In this document: piece by piece, positions 18,294 to 25,960 of the stretch
Numbering within the stretch: the first letter of the stretch is position 1
How the letters are laid out: each line of letters opens with the position of its first letter
Assembly (NCBI GenBank): GCA_965207275.1
Contig: CBDBMH010000002.1
Coordinates: forward strand, 1,054,001-1,118,000
Length of the DNA: 64,000 bases
Direction of reading: 5' to 3'
Origin: Bin22 sp965207275
Lineage (GTDB): Bacteria; Chloroflexota; Dehalococcoidia; Lucifugimonadales; UBA3495
Notes under the pieces: model-generated
Database searches by the model: none
Seen by the model: only the letters and a program-made list of their open reading frames with translations
Told to the model about the DNA's origin: nothing
Position numbers and translations under genes: made by a program

Positions 18294-18905
18294 CTAGGGC
18301 TGGGAGTGGATCTGGGGCCTCAGCATTTCATCCCAGCGTTCCTGCCGGCACCTGAACAGGCACTCAACCAGGTCGTCAATGTCTGGTATCCTCTCCGCTC
18401 CGAGGACGCTGAAAGACAGGTTCCAGTTGGAACCCTGCAAGGTGACTTTCCCGCCGGCCCGCCGGACGTTGTGCCTCCAGTAAAGCCAGGCGCCCACCAG
18501 AACGCCGGCCAGCAGGACAAAGGGTACGAAGTCCATGTTTACGCCCGGGAGGCCCGGCCCCTCGAACTGGCCGGCCAACCAGTAGGCCACCAGCAGGTAG
18601 AAAGCCAGGGCGGCTACCAGAGTCAAAATGCCTCGAACGGGAGACAAGGTGCCCCTTCGGGCAGTATCAACCACTACCCCCTTCAGTTCCTCAACGGGTA
18701 GCATAGTGGCCTCGCGGGCCCGGCCTTCGTCTCGGAAAAAGAGAATCCGCTGGGTAGTTGCGATCAGCAGTTGACCGCTGCCGGATGGCTCATCCAGCAG
18801 GCCTTCTTCCAGCGACAAGACCCTCGCCACCCTTTCCTCGGGCAACAGGGCCACACCCCGCACCCGGGAAAGATAATTCCTGGGCTGAATCGCCTGTTCG
18901 ATCAA
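18294..18905 (-). CDS. Membrane protein with a bacterial PH-like N-terminal region, function unknown
   Basis: I chose the TTG at 18905, which has a GGGAGG Shine-Dalgarno 5 bases upstream, giving 203 residues. An ATG at 19064 would add 53 residues of unusual composition and crowd the divergent gene at 19108. The N-terminal half (RVARVLSLEEG, then GQLLIATTQRILFF and VPVEELKG-like strands) resembles a PH-like domain of bacterial membrane proteins. Two hydrophobic helices follow (GILTLVAALAFYLLVAYW and FVPFVLLAGVLVGAWLYW). The C-terminus includes a DDLVECLFRCRQE helix. No close family is recognised. Confidence 0.65.
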   Translation of the reverse strand: MIEQAIQPRNYLSRVRGVALLPEERVARVLSLEEGLLDEPSGSGQLLIATTQRILFFRDEGRAREATMLPVEELKGVVVDTARRGTLSPVRGILTLVAALAFYLLVAYWLAGQFEGPGLPGVNMDFVPFVLLAGVLVGAWLYWRHNVRRAGGKVTLQGSNWNLSFSVLGAERIPDIDDLVECLFRCRQERWDEMLRPQIHSQP

Positions 18906-19107
18906 GACGTCCTCCCTGCTTTTCGAACCTCCGGCAACATTGATCCCGCCGCCGCTCCGCGGTAGGGGCCAGGTGGTCCTTTCGCAGTGCCGGGGACTGT
19001 CGCAGGGGCCGTCAACAATGCCAGCCGTGCGCCGAAAAGTTCCGGCGTATGTTACCATTGCCATTGCTTAATAGACCAGCCTTTAGAAGGAACGACGGGA
19101 GGTGACC

Positions 19108-19308
19108 ATGCCGGACCTGTCCAACGAAGAAATCCACGCCCTGGGAAAGTCAGTGGGGCTGGACATCCAGGAACCGGAATTAACCCAGGTCGGGTACAGC
19201 CTTAACGCCATCCTGGAAGCCATGGCAAGCATTGACGCGCCCGGCGCCAACGCGGCAGAACCCCTGCCTCTGATTTTCCCCACCCAGGAGGTCCAGGATG
19301 AGTCCTAG
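19108..19308 (+). CDS. Small GatC/AtzG-like amidase partner
   Basis: 66 residues from the ATG at 19108, with GGGAGG 5 bases upstream. The sequence starts LSNEEIHALGKSVGLDI and continues with an amphipathic helix ending ILEAMASID, like the helical GatC/AtzG (DUF4089) proteins that wrap around amidases. Its last 11 bases overlap the start of the amidase gene, which points to stoichiometric partners. It lacks the full-length features of tRNA-amidotransferase GatC. Confidence 0.7.
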   Translation: MPDLSNEEIHALGKSVGLDIQEPELTQVGYSLNAILEAMASIDAPGANAAEPLPLIFPTQEVQDES

Positions 19309-20722
19309 CGAAATACCCTACCTGTCCGCGACGGAACTGGGCGGGCACATTGCAGCAAGAGAGATAAGCCCACTGGAAGCCGTGGAAGCCTATCTGGCCC
19401 GTATTGGCGACATGGACACGAAACTCAATGCCTACATAACGGTCTGTGCCGACCAGGCCCGAGAAGAAGCGAGGCAGGCCGGGGAAGAAATCGCCCGCGG
19501 CGAATACCGGGGCGTCCTTCACGGGGTGCCCGTGGGGGTGAAGGACCAGATTTACGTTAAGGGCGTCCGCAACTCCGACGGCTCCAGGATAAGGGACGAA
19601 TTCGTGCCCGACTTCGACGCCACGGTAGTCACCAACTTGCGAAGGGCCGGGGCAGTCATCCTTGGCAAGCTGAATATGAGCGAATTCGCCATGGGTGATC
19701 CCATAAGTTCCTACTACGGCGCGGCCCACAATCCCTGGGACCTGGAGCGAAACCCGGGCACATCGAGCACGGGTTCCGGGGCGGCCACCGCCGGGTTTCT
19801 TTGCGCCACGTCCCTGGGCGAGGACACGGGCGGCTCCATTCGGGGTCCGGCCGCCAACTGCGGGCTGGTAGGTATTCGGCCCACCTGGGGAAGGGTCAGC
19901 CGATACGGCGTGGACGGCGCCTGCTGGTCGGTAGACACCATCGGCCCCATTTCGAGAACGGTTAACGACTGCGCCGCCACCATAGGCGCCATCGCCGGCT
20001 ATGATCCCAACGATCCCTATACCGGTCGCGTTCCGGTGCCCGACTACCGGGCGGCCCTTACCGGTAATATTCGAGGGCTGAGGGTGGGTGTGGTCAAGGA
20101 GTTGATGGACCCGGCCCTGGGCCTGGACGGCCAGACCGGCGAGGCGGTCGAGGCGGCCATCCAGGTGCTGGCGGAACTGGGCGCGGAGGTGCGCCAGGTA
20201 TCCCTGCCCCTGGCCCAGCAAACCGGGGCCATCGTCCGCACCATCACCCACACGGAGCGGGTAAGCCTGCGCCCCGAATGGCTGCGGGAGCGGCCCGAGG
20301 ACTATCACGTCAACACCCGGATCGCTTTCATGGCTGGCAACCTGATACCGGGCCAGGTGTACTACAAGGCCCAGAAGCTGCGGGCCATCGTCAGGAGGCA
20401 GGTGCTGGACCTGTTGGAAGAGGTGGACGTGCTGGTGCAGCCCACATCGTCCGCACCGGCGGGAAAGCTGGACTTCACCACCGGCGTGGCCAGCAAAGAG
20501 TCTGCAGCCCAGGCGTTGGTGGAGGGCAGTTACCGGGGACCCTACAGCCTGAGCGGAGCCCCCGCTCTTTCGATTCCGTGCGGCTACACCTCTGAGGGGG
20601 AAGGGGCGCTGCCCCTGGCCTTGCAGATCGCCGGCCGGCCCTATGGTGAAGCCACGGTACTCAACGTGGCGTATGCATACGAACAGGCCACGCCCTGGCA
20701 CAATCGCAGGCCTCCCATCTAA
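19298..20722 (+). CDS. Amidase signature family enzyme
   Basis: 474 residues. The Ser-cisSer-Lys triad of the amidase signature family is visible: K82 in VGVKDQ, the cis-Ser in PGTSSTGSGAA near 156-157, and nucleophile S180 in GEDTGGSIRGPA. Family segments HGVPVGVKD, LGKLNMSEF and GLVGIRPTWGRVSRYG are present. It resembles GatA, but no gatB is nearby and the partner is AtzG-like, so a catabolic amide hydrolase is more likely than the tRNA amidotransferase. The substrate is unknown. Neighbouring carboxymuconolactone-decarboxylase-like and gamma-glutamyltransferase genes support a catabolic setting. Confidence 0.88.
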   Translation: MSPSEIPYLSATELGGHIAAREISPLEAVEAYLARIGDMDTKLNAYITVCADQAREEARQAGEEIARGEYRGVLHGVPVGVKDQIYVKGVRNSDGSRIRDEFVPDFDATVVTNLRRAGAVILGKLNMSEFAMGDPISSYYGAAHNPWDLERNPGTSSTGSGAATAGFLCATSLGEDTGGSIRGPAANCGLVGIRPTWGRVSRYGVDGACWSVDTIGPISRTVNDCAATIGAIAGYDPNDPYTGRVPVPDYRAALTGNIRGLRVGVVKELMDPALGLDGQTGEAVEAAIQVLAELGAEVRQVSLPLAQQTGAIVRTITHTERVSLRPEWLRERPEDYHVNTRIAFMAGNLIPGQVYYKAQKLRAIVRRQVLDLLEEVDVLVQPTSSAPAGKLDFTTGVASKESAAQALVEGSYRGPYSLSGAPALSIPCGYTSEGEGALPLALQIAGRPYGEATVLNVAYAYEQATPWHNRRPPI

Positions 20723-20779
20723 CTCAACTCTAACTCGCCAAGTCTTGATGGAGACCAATACTTCAGGGAGACGGGACTG

Positions 20780-21088
20780 ATGACTCTACCGAACCCGGGC
20801 GCGTGGCAAGCCAAGCTGGAAAGCAATTCCCCGGAACTCTACAAGGAAATTATGGACGTAAGGAACCACGTCCTGACGGACGGCGCCCTCCCTTTGAAGG
20901 TGAAGGTTCTGATGACCATGCTTTGCGACGCAATAATGGCCCACCCGGACGGCGTCAGGAATATCGCCAACCGGGCAAGGGCAGTGGGCGCGACCGAGGA
21001 GGAAATTGCCGAGACCGTGGGCGTGGCCTTTGTGATGGGTGGCACGGCGGCGCTGACCACCGCGTGCAACGCGTTCAGGGATGAGTAG
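20780..21088 (+). CDS. Carboxymuconolactone decarboxylase / AhpD-like protein
   Basis: 102 residues, all-helical. The core LKVKVLMTMLCDAIMAHPDGVRNIANRARAVGATEEEI followed by ETVGVAFVMGG is the CMD/AhpD pattern. Only one Cys is present in the active-site helix (LCDAIMAH), so the CxxC of peroxidase-type AhpD is absent and a thiol-peroxidase role is not supported. It lies 57 bases after the amidase gene on the same strand, probably in one operon. Confidence 0.8.
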   Translation: MTLPNPGAWQAKLESNSPELYKEIMDVRNHVLTDGALPLKVKVLMTMLCDAIMAHPDGVRNIANRARAVGATEEEIAETVGVAFVMGGTAALTTACNAFRDE

Positions 21089-21305
21089 CGGACATCCTTC
21101 CTTGCTTGCATAGATCGGTACGTTGCATTGCTTGGTACATTTTTACTTTCCTTGCGGCCAGCTTGCGCAAACGTCAGTTCGGGCCAAATTCAAGCTCAGG
21201 GCCGGCAGACAGCTTGGCAGTCCATCAACACAGTTTGAGTCACGGCGACACGAAGACAAAAATTTCCTGACCATGTCCGGTTAATTCCGACCTGAAGGAG
21301 GCAAT

Positions 21306-22931
21306 ATGGTAGCTGGAACTCTTTCCAGGAGTCTCGTATACGGCAGCCGGGGCATCGTCTGTTCCAACTCACCCCTGGCCGCGTCAGCCGGTATCCAGAT
21401 AATGAGAGAGGGCGGGAACGCCTTTGACGCCGCGCTGGCTGTGGCTGCTACCGAGGCGGTAACCCTGGTGCCCCTGTGCGGCATGGGAGGCGACTCATTT
21501 ATCCTGGCCTACGAGTCCGCCACCGACCAACTGACCGGCATAAACAGCAGCGGTACAGCGCCCACGGGGGCCACGGCGGACTATTACCGGTCCCGGGGTT
21601 ATGAGGAAATGCCTTTGGAAGGCCCCCACGCCATTTCCGTTCCCGGCGAGGTCGCCGCATGGGAGGAGCTGCACCGCCGTTTCTGCACCATGCCATTTCC
21701 CCGTCTGCTGGAGACCGCTATTGGGTACGCGGAAGAGGGATTCCCGGTGTCGCCACGGGTTGGCCGCAGCTTTGCCGGCGCCGTTGGAAAGCTCTCCCAG
21801 TTCCCGGCCAGCGCGGCAATTTATTCTTCCAACGGTGGAATGAAGGCCGAGGGAGAGATCCTGGCCAATCCGGACCTGGCCCGGAGCCTGCACCAGGTGG
21901 CGCAGGGAGGAGCGGATGAGTTCTATCGGGGCGACCTGGCCCACCGCATGGTAAAGGAACTCAGGGAGGCGGGAGGCCTCTTTACCGAGTCGGACTTCGC
22001 CGACCACCGGCTGGATGTTTACGACCCAATTTCCACGACTTACCACGGCTATACCGTTTACCAGACGCAGCCGCCCACCCAGGGTTTTCTGCTGCTGGAG
22101 ATGCTGAACCTGGTGGAGGACTTTGACCTGGGGGAAATGGGCCATAACTCCGCCAATGCTATCCACCTGATGGCGGAGGCTAAGAAAATTGCCTATGGCG
22201 ACCGCAACCGCCTGGCCGGCGACCCCCGGTTCGTCGAGTGGCCGCTCCAGGAGTTGATTTCAAAGCCGTACGCAGCCCGCCGTCGTCCGGAGATTGACCC
22301 GGCCAGGGCCAACAATGGCGCGGTGGCGTTTGCCGAAGACGGCGACGGCAACACCACTTACTTCTGTGTGGCTGACGGCGCGGGCAATTGCGTGTCGTGG
22401 ATACACAGCCTGTCCAACGGGTTCGGCTCCGGCTTTGTCGCCGCCGGCACGGGAGTTCTGTTTAACAACCGGGGCGGCCGGGGCTTCAGTCTTCGGGAAG
22501 GACACCCCAACATCATTGAGCCGGGCAAGCGCACCATGCACACCCTGAATTGCTACATGGCCTTCCGGGACGGCGAGCCGGTGATCGTAGGCGGCACACC
22601 GGGCGGCGACTACCAGCCGCAGTGCGGGCTGCAGGTGCTGGCTAACCTGATCAATTACGACATGGACCCCCAGGCGGCGGTGGAGGCGCCCCGCTGGTGG
22701 AGCTTCCCCGGCACCGACCCGGCCACCATCAAGACGCCCCTGGAACTCAAGCTGGAAAGAGGAATGCCCGAATCGGTCGGCCAGGCCTTGGAAGGCCTGG
22801 GCCACAAGGTGGCGTGGCGGCAGCAGGGCGTTACCGACGGGATTGTGCAGCTGATCGTCCGGGAACCGGAGACCGGAGTGCTGAAGGGGGCTTCGGACCC
22901 ACGGGGGGACGGACATGCGGCGGCGTGGTAA
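21306..22931 (+). CDS. Gamma-glutamyltransferase family protein
   Basis: 541 residues. The N-terminal part has SNSPLAASAGIQIMREGGNAFDAA and the GGDSFIL loop. The autoprocessing site lies in GDGNTTYFCVADGAGN, with T350 as expected nucleophile, corresponding to the TTHYS motif of known enzymes. GGTPGGDYQPQ near 425 and a conserved C-terminus follow. No signal peptide is visible, so it may act in the cytoplasm, unlike secreted GGTs. It has a strong GAAGGAGG Shine-Dalgarno, and a terminator follows at 22975. Confidence 0.9.
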   Translation: MVAGTLSRSLVYGSRGIVCSNSPLAASAGIQIMREGGNAFDAALAVAATEAVTLVPLCGMGGDSFILAYESATDQLTGINSSGTAPTGATADYYRSRGYEEMPLEGPHAISVPGEVAAWEELHRRFCTMPFPRLLETAIGYAEEGFPVSPRVGRSFAGAVGKLSQFPASAAIYSSNGGMKAEGEILANPDLARSLHQVAQGGADEFYRGDLAHRMVKELREAGGLFTESDFADHRLDVYDPISTTYHGYTVYQTQPPTQGFLLLEMLNLVEDFDLGEMGHNSANAIHLMAEAKKIAYGDRNRLAGDPRFVEWPLQELISKPYAARRRPEIDPARANNGAVAFAEDGDGNTTYFCVADGAGNCVSWIHSLSNGFGSGFVAAGTGVLFNNRGGRGFSLREGHPNIIEPGKRTMHTLNCYMAFRDGEPVIVGGTPGGDYQPQCGLQVLANLINYDMDPQAAVEAPRWWSFPGTDPATIKTPLELKLERGMPESVGQALEGLGHKVAWRQQGVTDGIVQLIVREPETGVLKGASDPRGDGHAAAW

Positions 22932-22974
22932 ATTCGCCGGTCTAGTTGGTTTGCTGGACTAGTTGGAATGAATT

Positions 22975-23006
22975 GGGGGAGAAGCGATCTTCTCCCCCTC
23001 TTTATT
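22975..23006. terminator. Rho-independent terminator after gamma-glutamyltransferase
   Basis: GGGGGAGAAG (22975-22984) pairs with CTTCTCCCCC (22989-22998) around CGAT, followed by TCTTTATT. It sits between convergent genes. The A-rich left flank also lets it act for the Nudix gene. Confidence 0.85.
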
Positions 23007-23027
23007 GCCTGCCAGTCGGCTCTGTCT

Positions 23028-23822
23028 TTAGAGCAAGGTTGGCATGAAAAACTCCCGCTCACGGTCGTCAAATCCCTGCATGCTTTCGGGCTTAATGCCG
23101 GGGTGGTCCAGGGCCGCCTTTACGATGCGGCGGTTAAAAACACTGGTTGCGTCGGAACCCAGGTACTCATCGACCGGCATCCAGAGGCACTCCTCGATCT
23201 CCTCTTCCTGCATCGTGATTTCGTTGCTGAGGGGGCTGAGGCGGGCCACGAAGTAGATGTCGGACTTGCCGTAGCGATAACCGTGCCAGTGACGGAAGCA
23301 TGCCAGGGCATCGAACTGGGTGTGAATGCCCGTCTCCTCCAGCACCTCGCGTATGGCCGCGTCCACCAGGTGCTCCCCCGGGTGTACGGCGCCGCCGGGC
23401 AGCTTGTAGAAGGGAGGCTGGCCCGGGTTGCGGTGCCTCTCGCACACTACCAGGAGTTCCCGATTGCCGTTCAGCACCACGCCGCCTACGCCGATGTAGT
23501 GCGTGGCGTAGGGGGGGATGAAGGCCCCGGTCTCCAGCTGCAGGGTCATCATCAGATACTGGTCGTCTTCCATGCCTGGAGAATAGAGATTGGGGCGTTC
23601 GCCCGAATGGTGAAAGCAGAACCCGGCGGAAACCGCCACCGGCACCAGCGCAGACAGGCCGATGGGCACCTCCAGCCACACAACCTTGTAACCATCTTCC
23701 CGCCAGGCAGCCAGCGAGTCAGCCAGCAAGGTCCTGAATTCCCCCGGGTCTACTGGCAAGGCCGCGGGATTGGGCAGAATTCCGCCGAAGGGGTTGGTGG
23801 TGGCTTCCAATATAGTGGTCAT
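23028..23822 (-). CDS. Nudix hydrolase with N-terminal pre-Nudix domain (NUDT6-like)
   Basis: 264 residues. Residues 1-115 resemble the acetyltransferase-like pre-Nudix domain of NUDT6-type proteins (YKVVWLEVPIGLSALVPVAVSAGFCFHH). The Nudix domain begins near residue 118 (HYIGVGGVVLN), with a complete Nudix box GGAVHPGEHL, then REVLEETGI. The protein hydrolyses some nucleoside-diphosphate-linked compound; the substrate is not predictable. It is a single gene between a terminator and the repeat-rich gap. Confidence 0.88.
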   Translation of the reverse strand: MTTILEATTNPFGGILPNPAALPVDPGEFRTLLADSLAAWREDGYKVVWLEVPIGLSALVPVAVSAGFCFHHSGERPNLYSPGMEDDQYLMMTLQLETGAFIPPYATHYIGVGGVVLNGNRELLVVCERHRNPGQPPFYKLPGGAVHPGEHLVDAAIREVLEETGIHTQFDALACFRHWHGYRYGKSDIYFVARLSPLSNEITMQEEEIEECLWMPVDEYLGSDATSVFNRRIVKAALDHPGIKPESMQGFDDREREFFMPTLL

Positions 23823-23858
23823 GTTCCTTTCACCGACTGTCTCAGTTGTCTCCGGCGA

Positions 23859-23867
23859 AGTATAGCA
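23859..23867 (-). promoter_or_regulatory. Extended -10 promoter of the Nudix gene
   Basis: On the minus strand TGC directly precedes TATACT (23864-23859), the extended -10 form. The -35 is weak. It lies 37 bases before the ATG. Confidence 0.5.
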
Positions 23868-23903
23868 CAGGGTCTGGCGGCGGCCCTGGGAGTCACCGAA
23901 ATC

Positions 23904-24101
23904 CCCAGGGCATTCGCGTTTTAACGAATGTCATGCTGAGCGAAGTCGAAGCATCTGAATCTCCACCTGTCAGCCAGGCATGGGGACTAATGCTCGACTC
24001 CCAGCCAAGAGTTTATGCCCTTCGGAATGCTCAGGGGTCTTGATTCTTTACTGCCACCCTTGGCGCAATTCGAGGGAAACTAATAATGCGATTGTCCTGC
24101 C
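23904..24101 (+). mobile_element. MITE-like repeat, copy A
   Basis: About 198 bases, matching the reverse complement of 29306-29515 along its whole length. Shared landmarks include GTCATGCTGAGCGAAGTCGA, CAGCCAGGCATGGGGAC and TTGATTCTTT. The ends (CCCAGGGCATTCGCG... and ...AATGCGATTGTCCTGCC) are imperfect inverted repeats of each other. It has no coding capacity. A fragment beginning with the same end sequence follows directly at 24107. Confidence 0.7.
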
Positions 24102-24364
24102 GGAATCCCCAGGGCATTCGCGTTATGATGCGAGAAGGGCCATGCGAGGAAAGCCCTTCGTTCCGGCGTAGGAGGAATCGGACTCAGGCGTATCCCCCTT
24201 CGGGCGAGAACCTCCAACCTGCCGACTGCGGCTATCCCTCCAGCGACAACTACGCCCCCTTCGCCGTAATCAAAATGCCACTAACCTGGTGACACCTTCC
24301 TCTTGATTCCCCGGGTAACGCTTCCCTACCATACTCCTATGGCACATTCCAGCCATGGCCAAAT

Positions 24365-24398
24365 CACCCCTCTCGCTCGGGGAGAGAGGCCGGGGGTG
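24365..24398. repeat. REP-like palindromic intergenic element
   Basis: CACCCC...CTCTC pairs with GAGAG...GGGGGTG around a CGCTCGGG-type centre. This looks like the intergenic palindromes dispersed in many bacterial genomes. No poly-T follows, so a terminator role is weak. Confidence 0.5.
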
Positions 24399-24429
24399 AG
24401 GGAATCCCATCGGCTTTGGTTTTGCCAGT

Positions 24430-24578
24430 GGCCCGGAACGGCCCAAAACGGCCCGAAATGGCCCATCCGGCATGCACATTTTATATCTGGGGGACGGCCC
24501 ATTTTCGGGCCACGGGGGCGTCTCTGATCTCTCGTCCAGATACGAAACGGCTCAAAATGGCCCAAAATGGCACGGATA
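24430..24578. repeat. Array of 10-bp repeats, consensus GGCCCRAAAY
   Basis: Four consecutive 10-base units begin at 24430, 24440, 24450 and 24460. Three more begin at 24549, 24559 and 24569. An inverted pair, GGCCC (24496-24500) with GGGCC (24507-24511), lies between. The exact 10-base period keeps all units of a block on one face of the helix. The function is unknown. Confidence 0.65.
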
Positions 24579-24762
24579 CAAAAAATTGCCTTAATTGAAC
24601 CCCCGGAGCCGGGCGAACCTCCAGATAGGAGACAGCAGGGTTTCCCTCAAGTGACAACCTGGCTCCTCATGCCGGAAACAAAACGTGATTGCCTTGCCTG
24701 CCGGGCTTATATTGGCGACCTCAAAAAAAGGCATAATCCGATTGCCGGGCCGATGGAGAATA

Positions 24763-24793
24763 TTGCAATCCCTCTTGTATTGCGTGATATAAT
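24763..24793 (+). promoter_or_regulatory. Extended -10 promoter of the duplicated-domain gene
   Basis: TGA directly precedes a perfect TATAAT (24788-24793). TTGCAA (24763-24768) is a possible -35 with a 19-base spacer. Transcription would start near 24800, leaving a leader of about 180 bases with a small GGAAC/GTTCC hairpin. Confidence 0.55.
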
Positions 24794-24980
24794 CGGGCAC
24801 AACGGGAACAGGGGAGCGAAAAGATACAGATTTCCGTCGAGATTATGTTTTGCGGTATACCGGGAACTGGGATCTGGTTCCAGGTCCAGGGCTGACTTGC
24901 AGGACATTGCGGCGGTATTGTAATCTAACTGCGAATCCTTGGATCCTGAGGAAGAATTTGGGAAGGAGGTACTCCGCATT

Positions 24981-25844
24981 ATGCAGCAAGCTGCAAGGAC
25001 TAAGATAGACGCCGGCAATGTCAGTTTCGTCGTACAGCACGAGCTTTGGGACGGCAACCTTCAGGACCACTCCGATCAGGGCGTGGTAATACTGGTGGAA
25101 GCCAATGACACCACGTTGCTGCGGTTCAACTGCTTCGACATCGAAAAGAGCTACATCTATGGACCGGAAGGCAAGAACAAGCTTTGCCGGATGGACCCCA
25201 CCGTGGATGGCAACCCCATCATGTGGACGGTGAAGCAGATCCGCAACAACCTCCCCGTCATGCTGAAGGAGGCCGGTTATGAAGACCTGGCCAGCAGTGT
25301 GAACATGGGGGAGGTCGAGGCCGCGCTGGGGGAACTGGAATCCACGGCCCGCGAGGTCTACGCCAACGGTCGCAACACCGTGAAGCACAACCGTGGCCAC
25401 GACATCTTCGAAGCTGGCAACATCCGGTTCGGGCTGGAACTGCGCAAGCAGGCCGGCGGCGACGGCGGCCTGGCCATTCACGTCCTGTCCGACCTGGCCG
25501 GCACCCCTGGCCGCACCTACACCGAAGAGACCGAGCTTCTGGCCTTTGACTGCTTCCGGGACGCTCCCCACTACCACTATGGCCCCCGGAACAAGAACCA
25601 CCGGATCTTCTGGGACAGGACTCTCGTTCCTGACACCCTGGAGTGGACCCTGACTCGGTTCAAGAACAAGGACCTGAGGGACATGATCGCTCGCGCCGGG
25701 TATCCTGGCGTTGCCGCCGACCTGGACCAGGACCTGATCGACTCCATCATGCCCGCCCTGGAAGCCAAGGCTCGCGAGCTGCAGCCCGGCGCCGAGGTAG
25801 AGGTGATGGACGGTCCCGCCACCCCCAACCTGGTGCCTAGATAA
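24981..25844 (+). CDS. Unrecognised protein made of two homologous halves
   Basis: 287 residues from the ATG at 24981, with a GGAAGGAGGT Shine-Dalgarno 10 bases upstream; a TTG at 24939 is less likely. Two halves, about 10-126 and 145-267, align with each other. DAGNVSF matches EAGNIRF; LLRFNCF matches LLAFDCF (46-52 and 186-192); YIYGPEGKN matches YHYGPRNKN (58-66 and 198-206); and AGY recurs at 98 and 239. No signal peptide or membrane helix is present. Conserved Cys, Tyr, Gly-Pro and Lys-Asn positions in both halves suggest a ligand-binding fold. I do not recognise the family. Confidence 0.85.
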   Translation: MQQAARTKIDAGNVSFVVQHELWDGNLQDHSDQGVVILVEANDTTLLRFNCFDIEKSYIYGPEGKNKLCRMDPTVDGNPIMWTVKQIRNNLPVMLKEAGYEDLASSVNMGEVEAALGELESTAREVYANGRNTVKHNRGHDIFEAGNIRFGLELRKQAGGDGGLAIHVLSDLAGTPGRTYTEETELLAFDCFRDAPHYHYGPRNKNHRIFWDRTLVPDTLEWTLTRFKNKDLRDMIARAGYPGVAADLDQDLIDSIMPALEAKARELQPGAEVEVMDGPATPNLVPR

Positions 25845-25870
25845 GCACCGCGGTTTAGCCCGTCTTGAGT

Positions 25871-25912
25871 TCCGGGTTGGCCTGATTCCAGGCCAACCCG
25901 GATTCCGTTTTT
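25871..25912 (+). terminator. Strong Rho-independent terminator
   Basis: TCCGGGTTGGCCTG (25871-25884) pairs perfectly with CAGGCCAACCCGGA (25889-25902) around ATTC, followed by TTCCGTTTTTG. Confidence 0.9.
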
Positions 25913-25960
25913 GTAGCCCTGGAAGATTCTTCAAATTGCCACGCATGAGGCGGATTCCCA

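Larger units (their letters stand above)
23823..24980. other. 1.16-kb gene-free, repeat-rich interval
   Basis: I see no gene here. It holds a MITE-like element (23904-24101), the start of a second copy (from 24107), a REP-like hairpin (24365-24398), a 10-bp periodic array (24430-24578), a promoter (24763-24793) and a roughly 180-base leader for the next gene. An ORF at 24567-24923 overlaps the array and promoter and looks spurious. Confidence 0.7.

Noticed and set aside
19202..20758. 518-residue minus-strand ORF opposite the amidase
   Set aside because: A shadow ORF of a high-GC gene. The amidase signature on the plus strand is unambiguous.
24567..24923. 118-residue plus-strand ORF in the repeat-rich gap
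   Set aside because: It contains the 10-bp repeat units and the promoter of the next gene, lacks a Shine-Dalgarno, and has no domain pattern.
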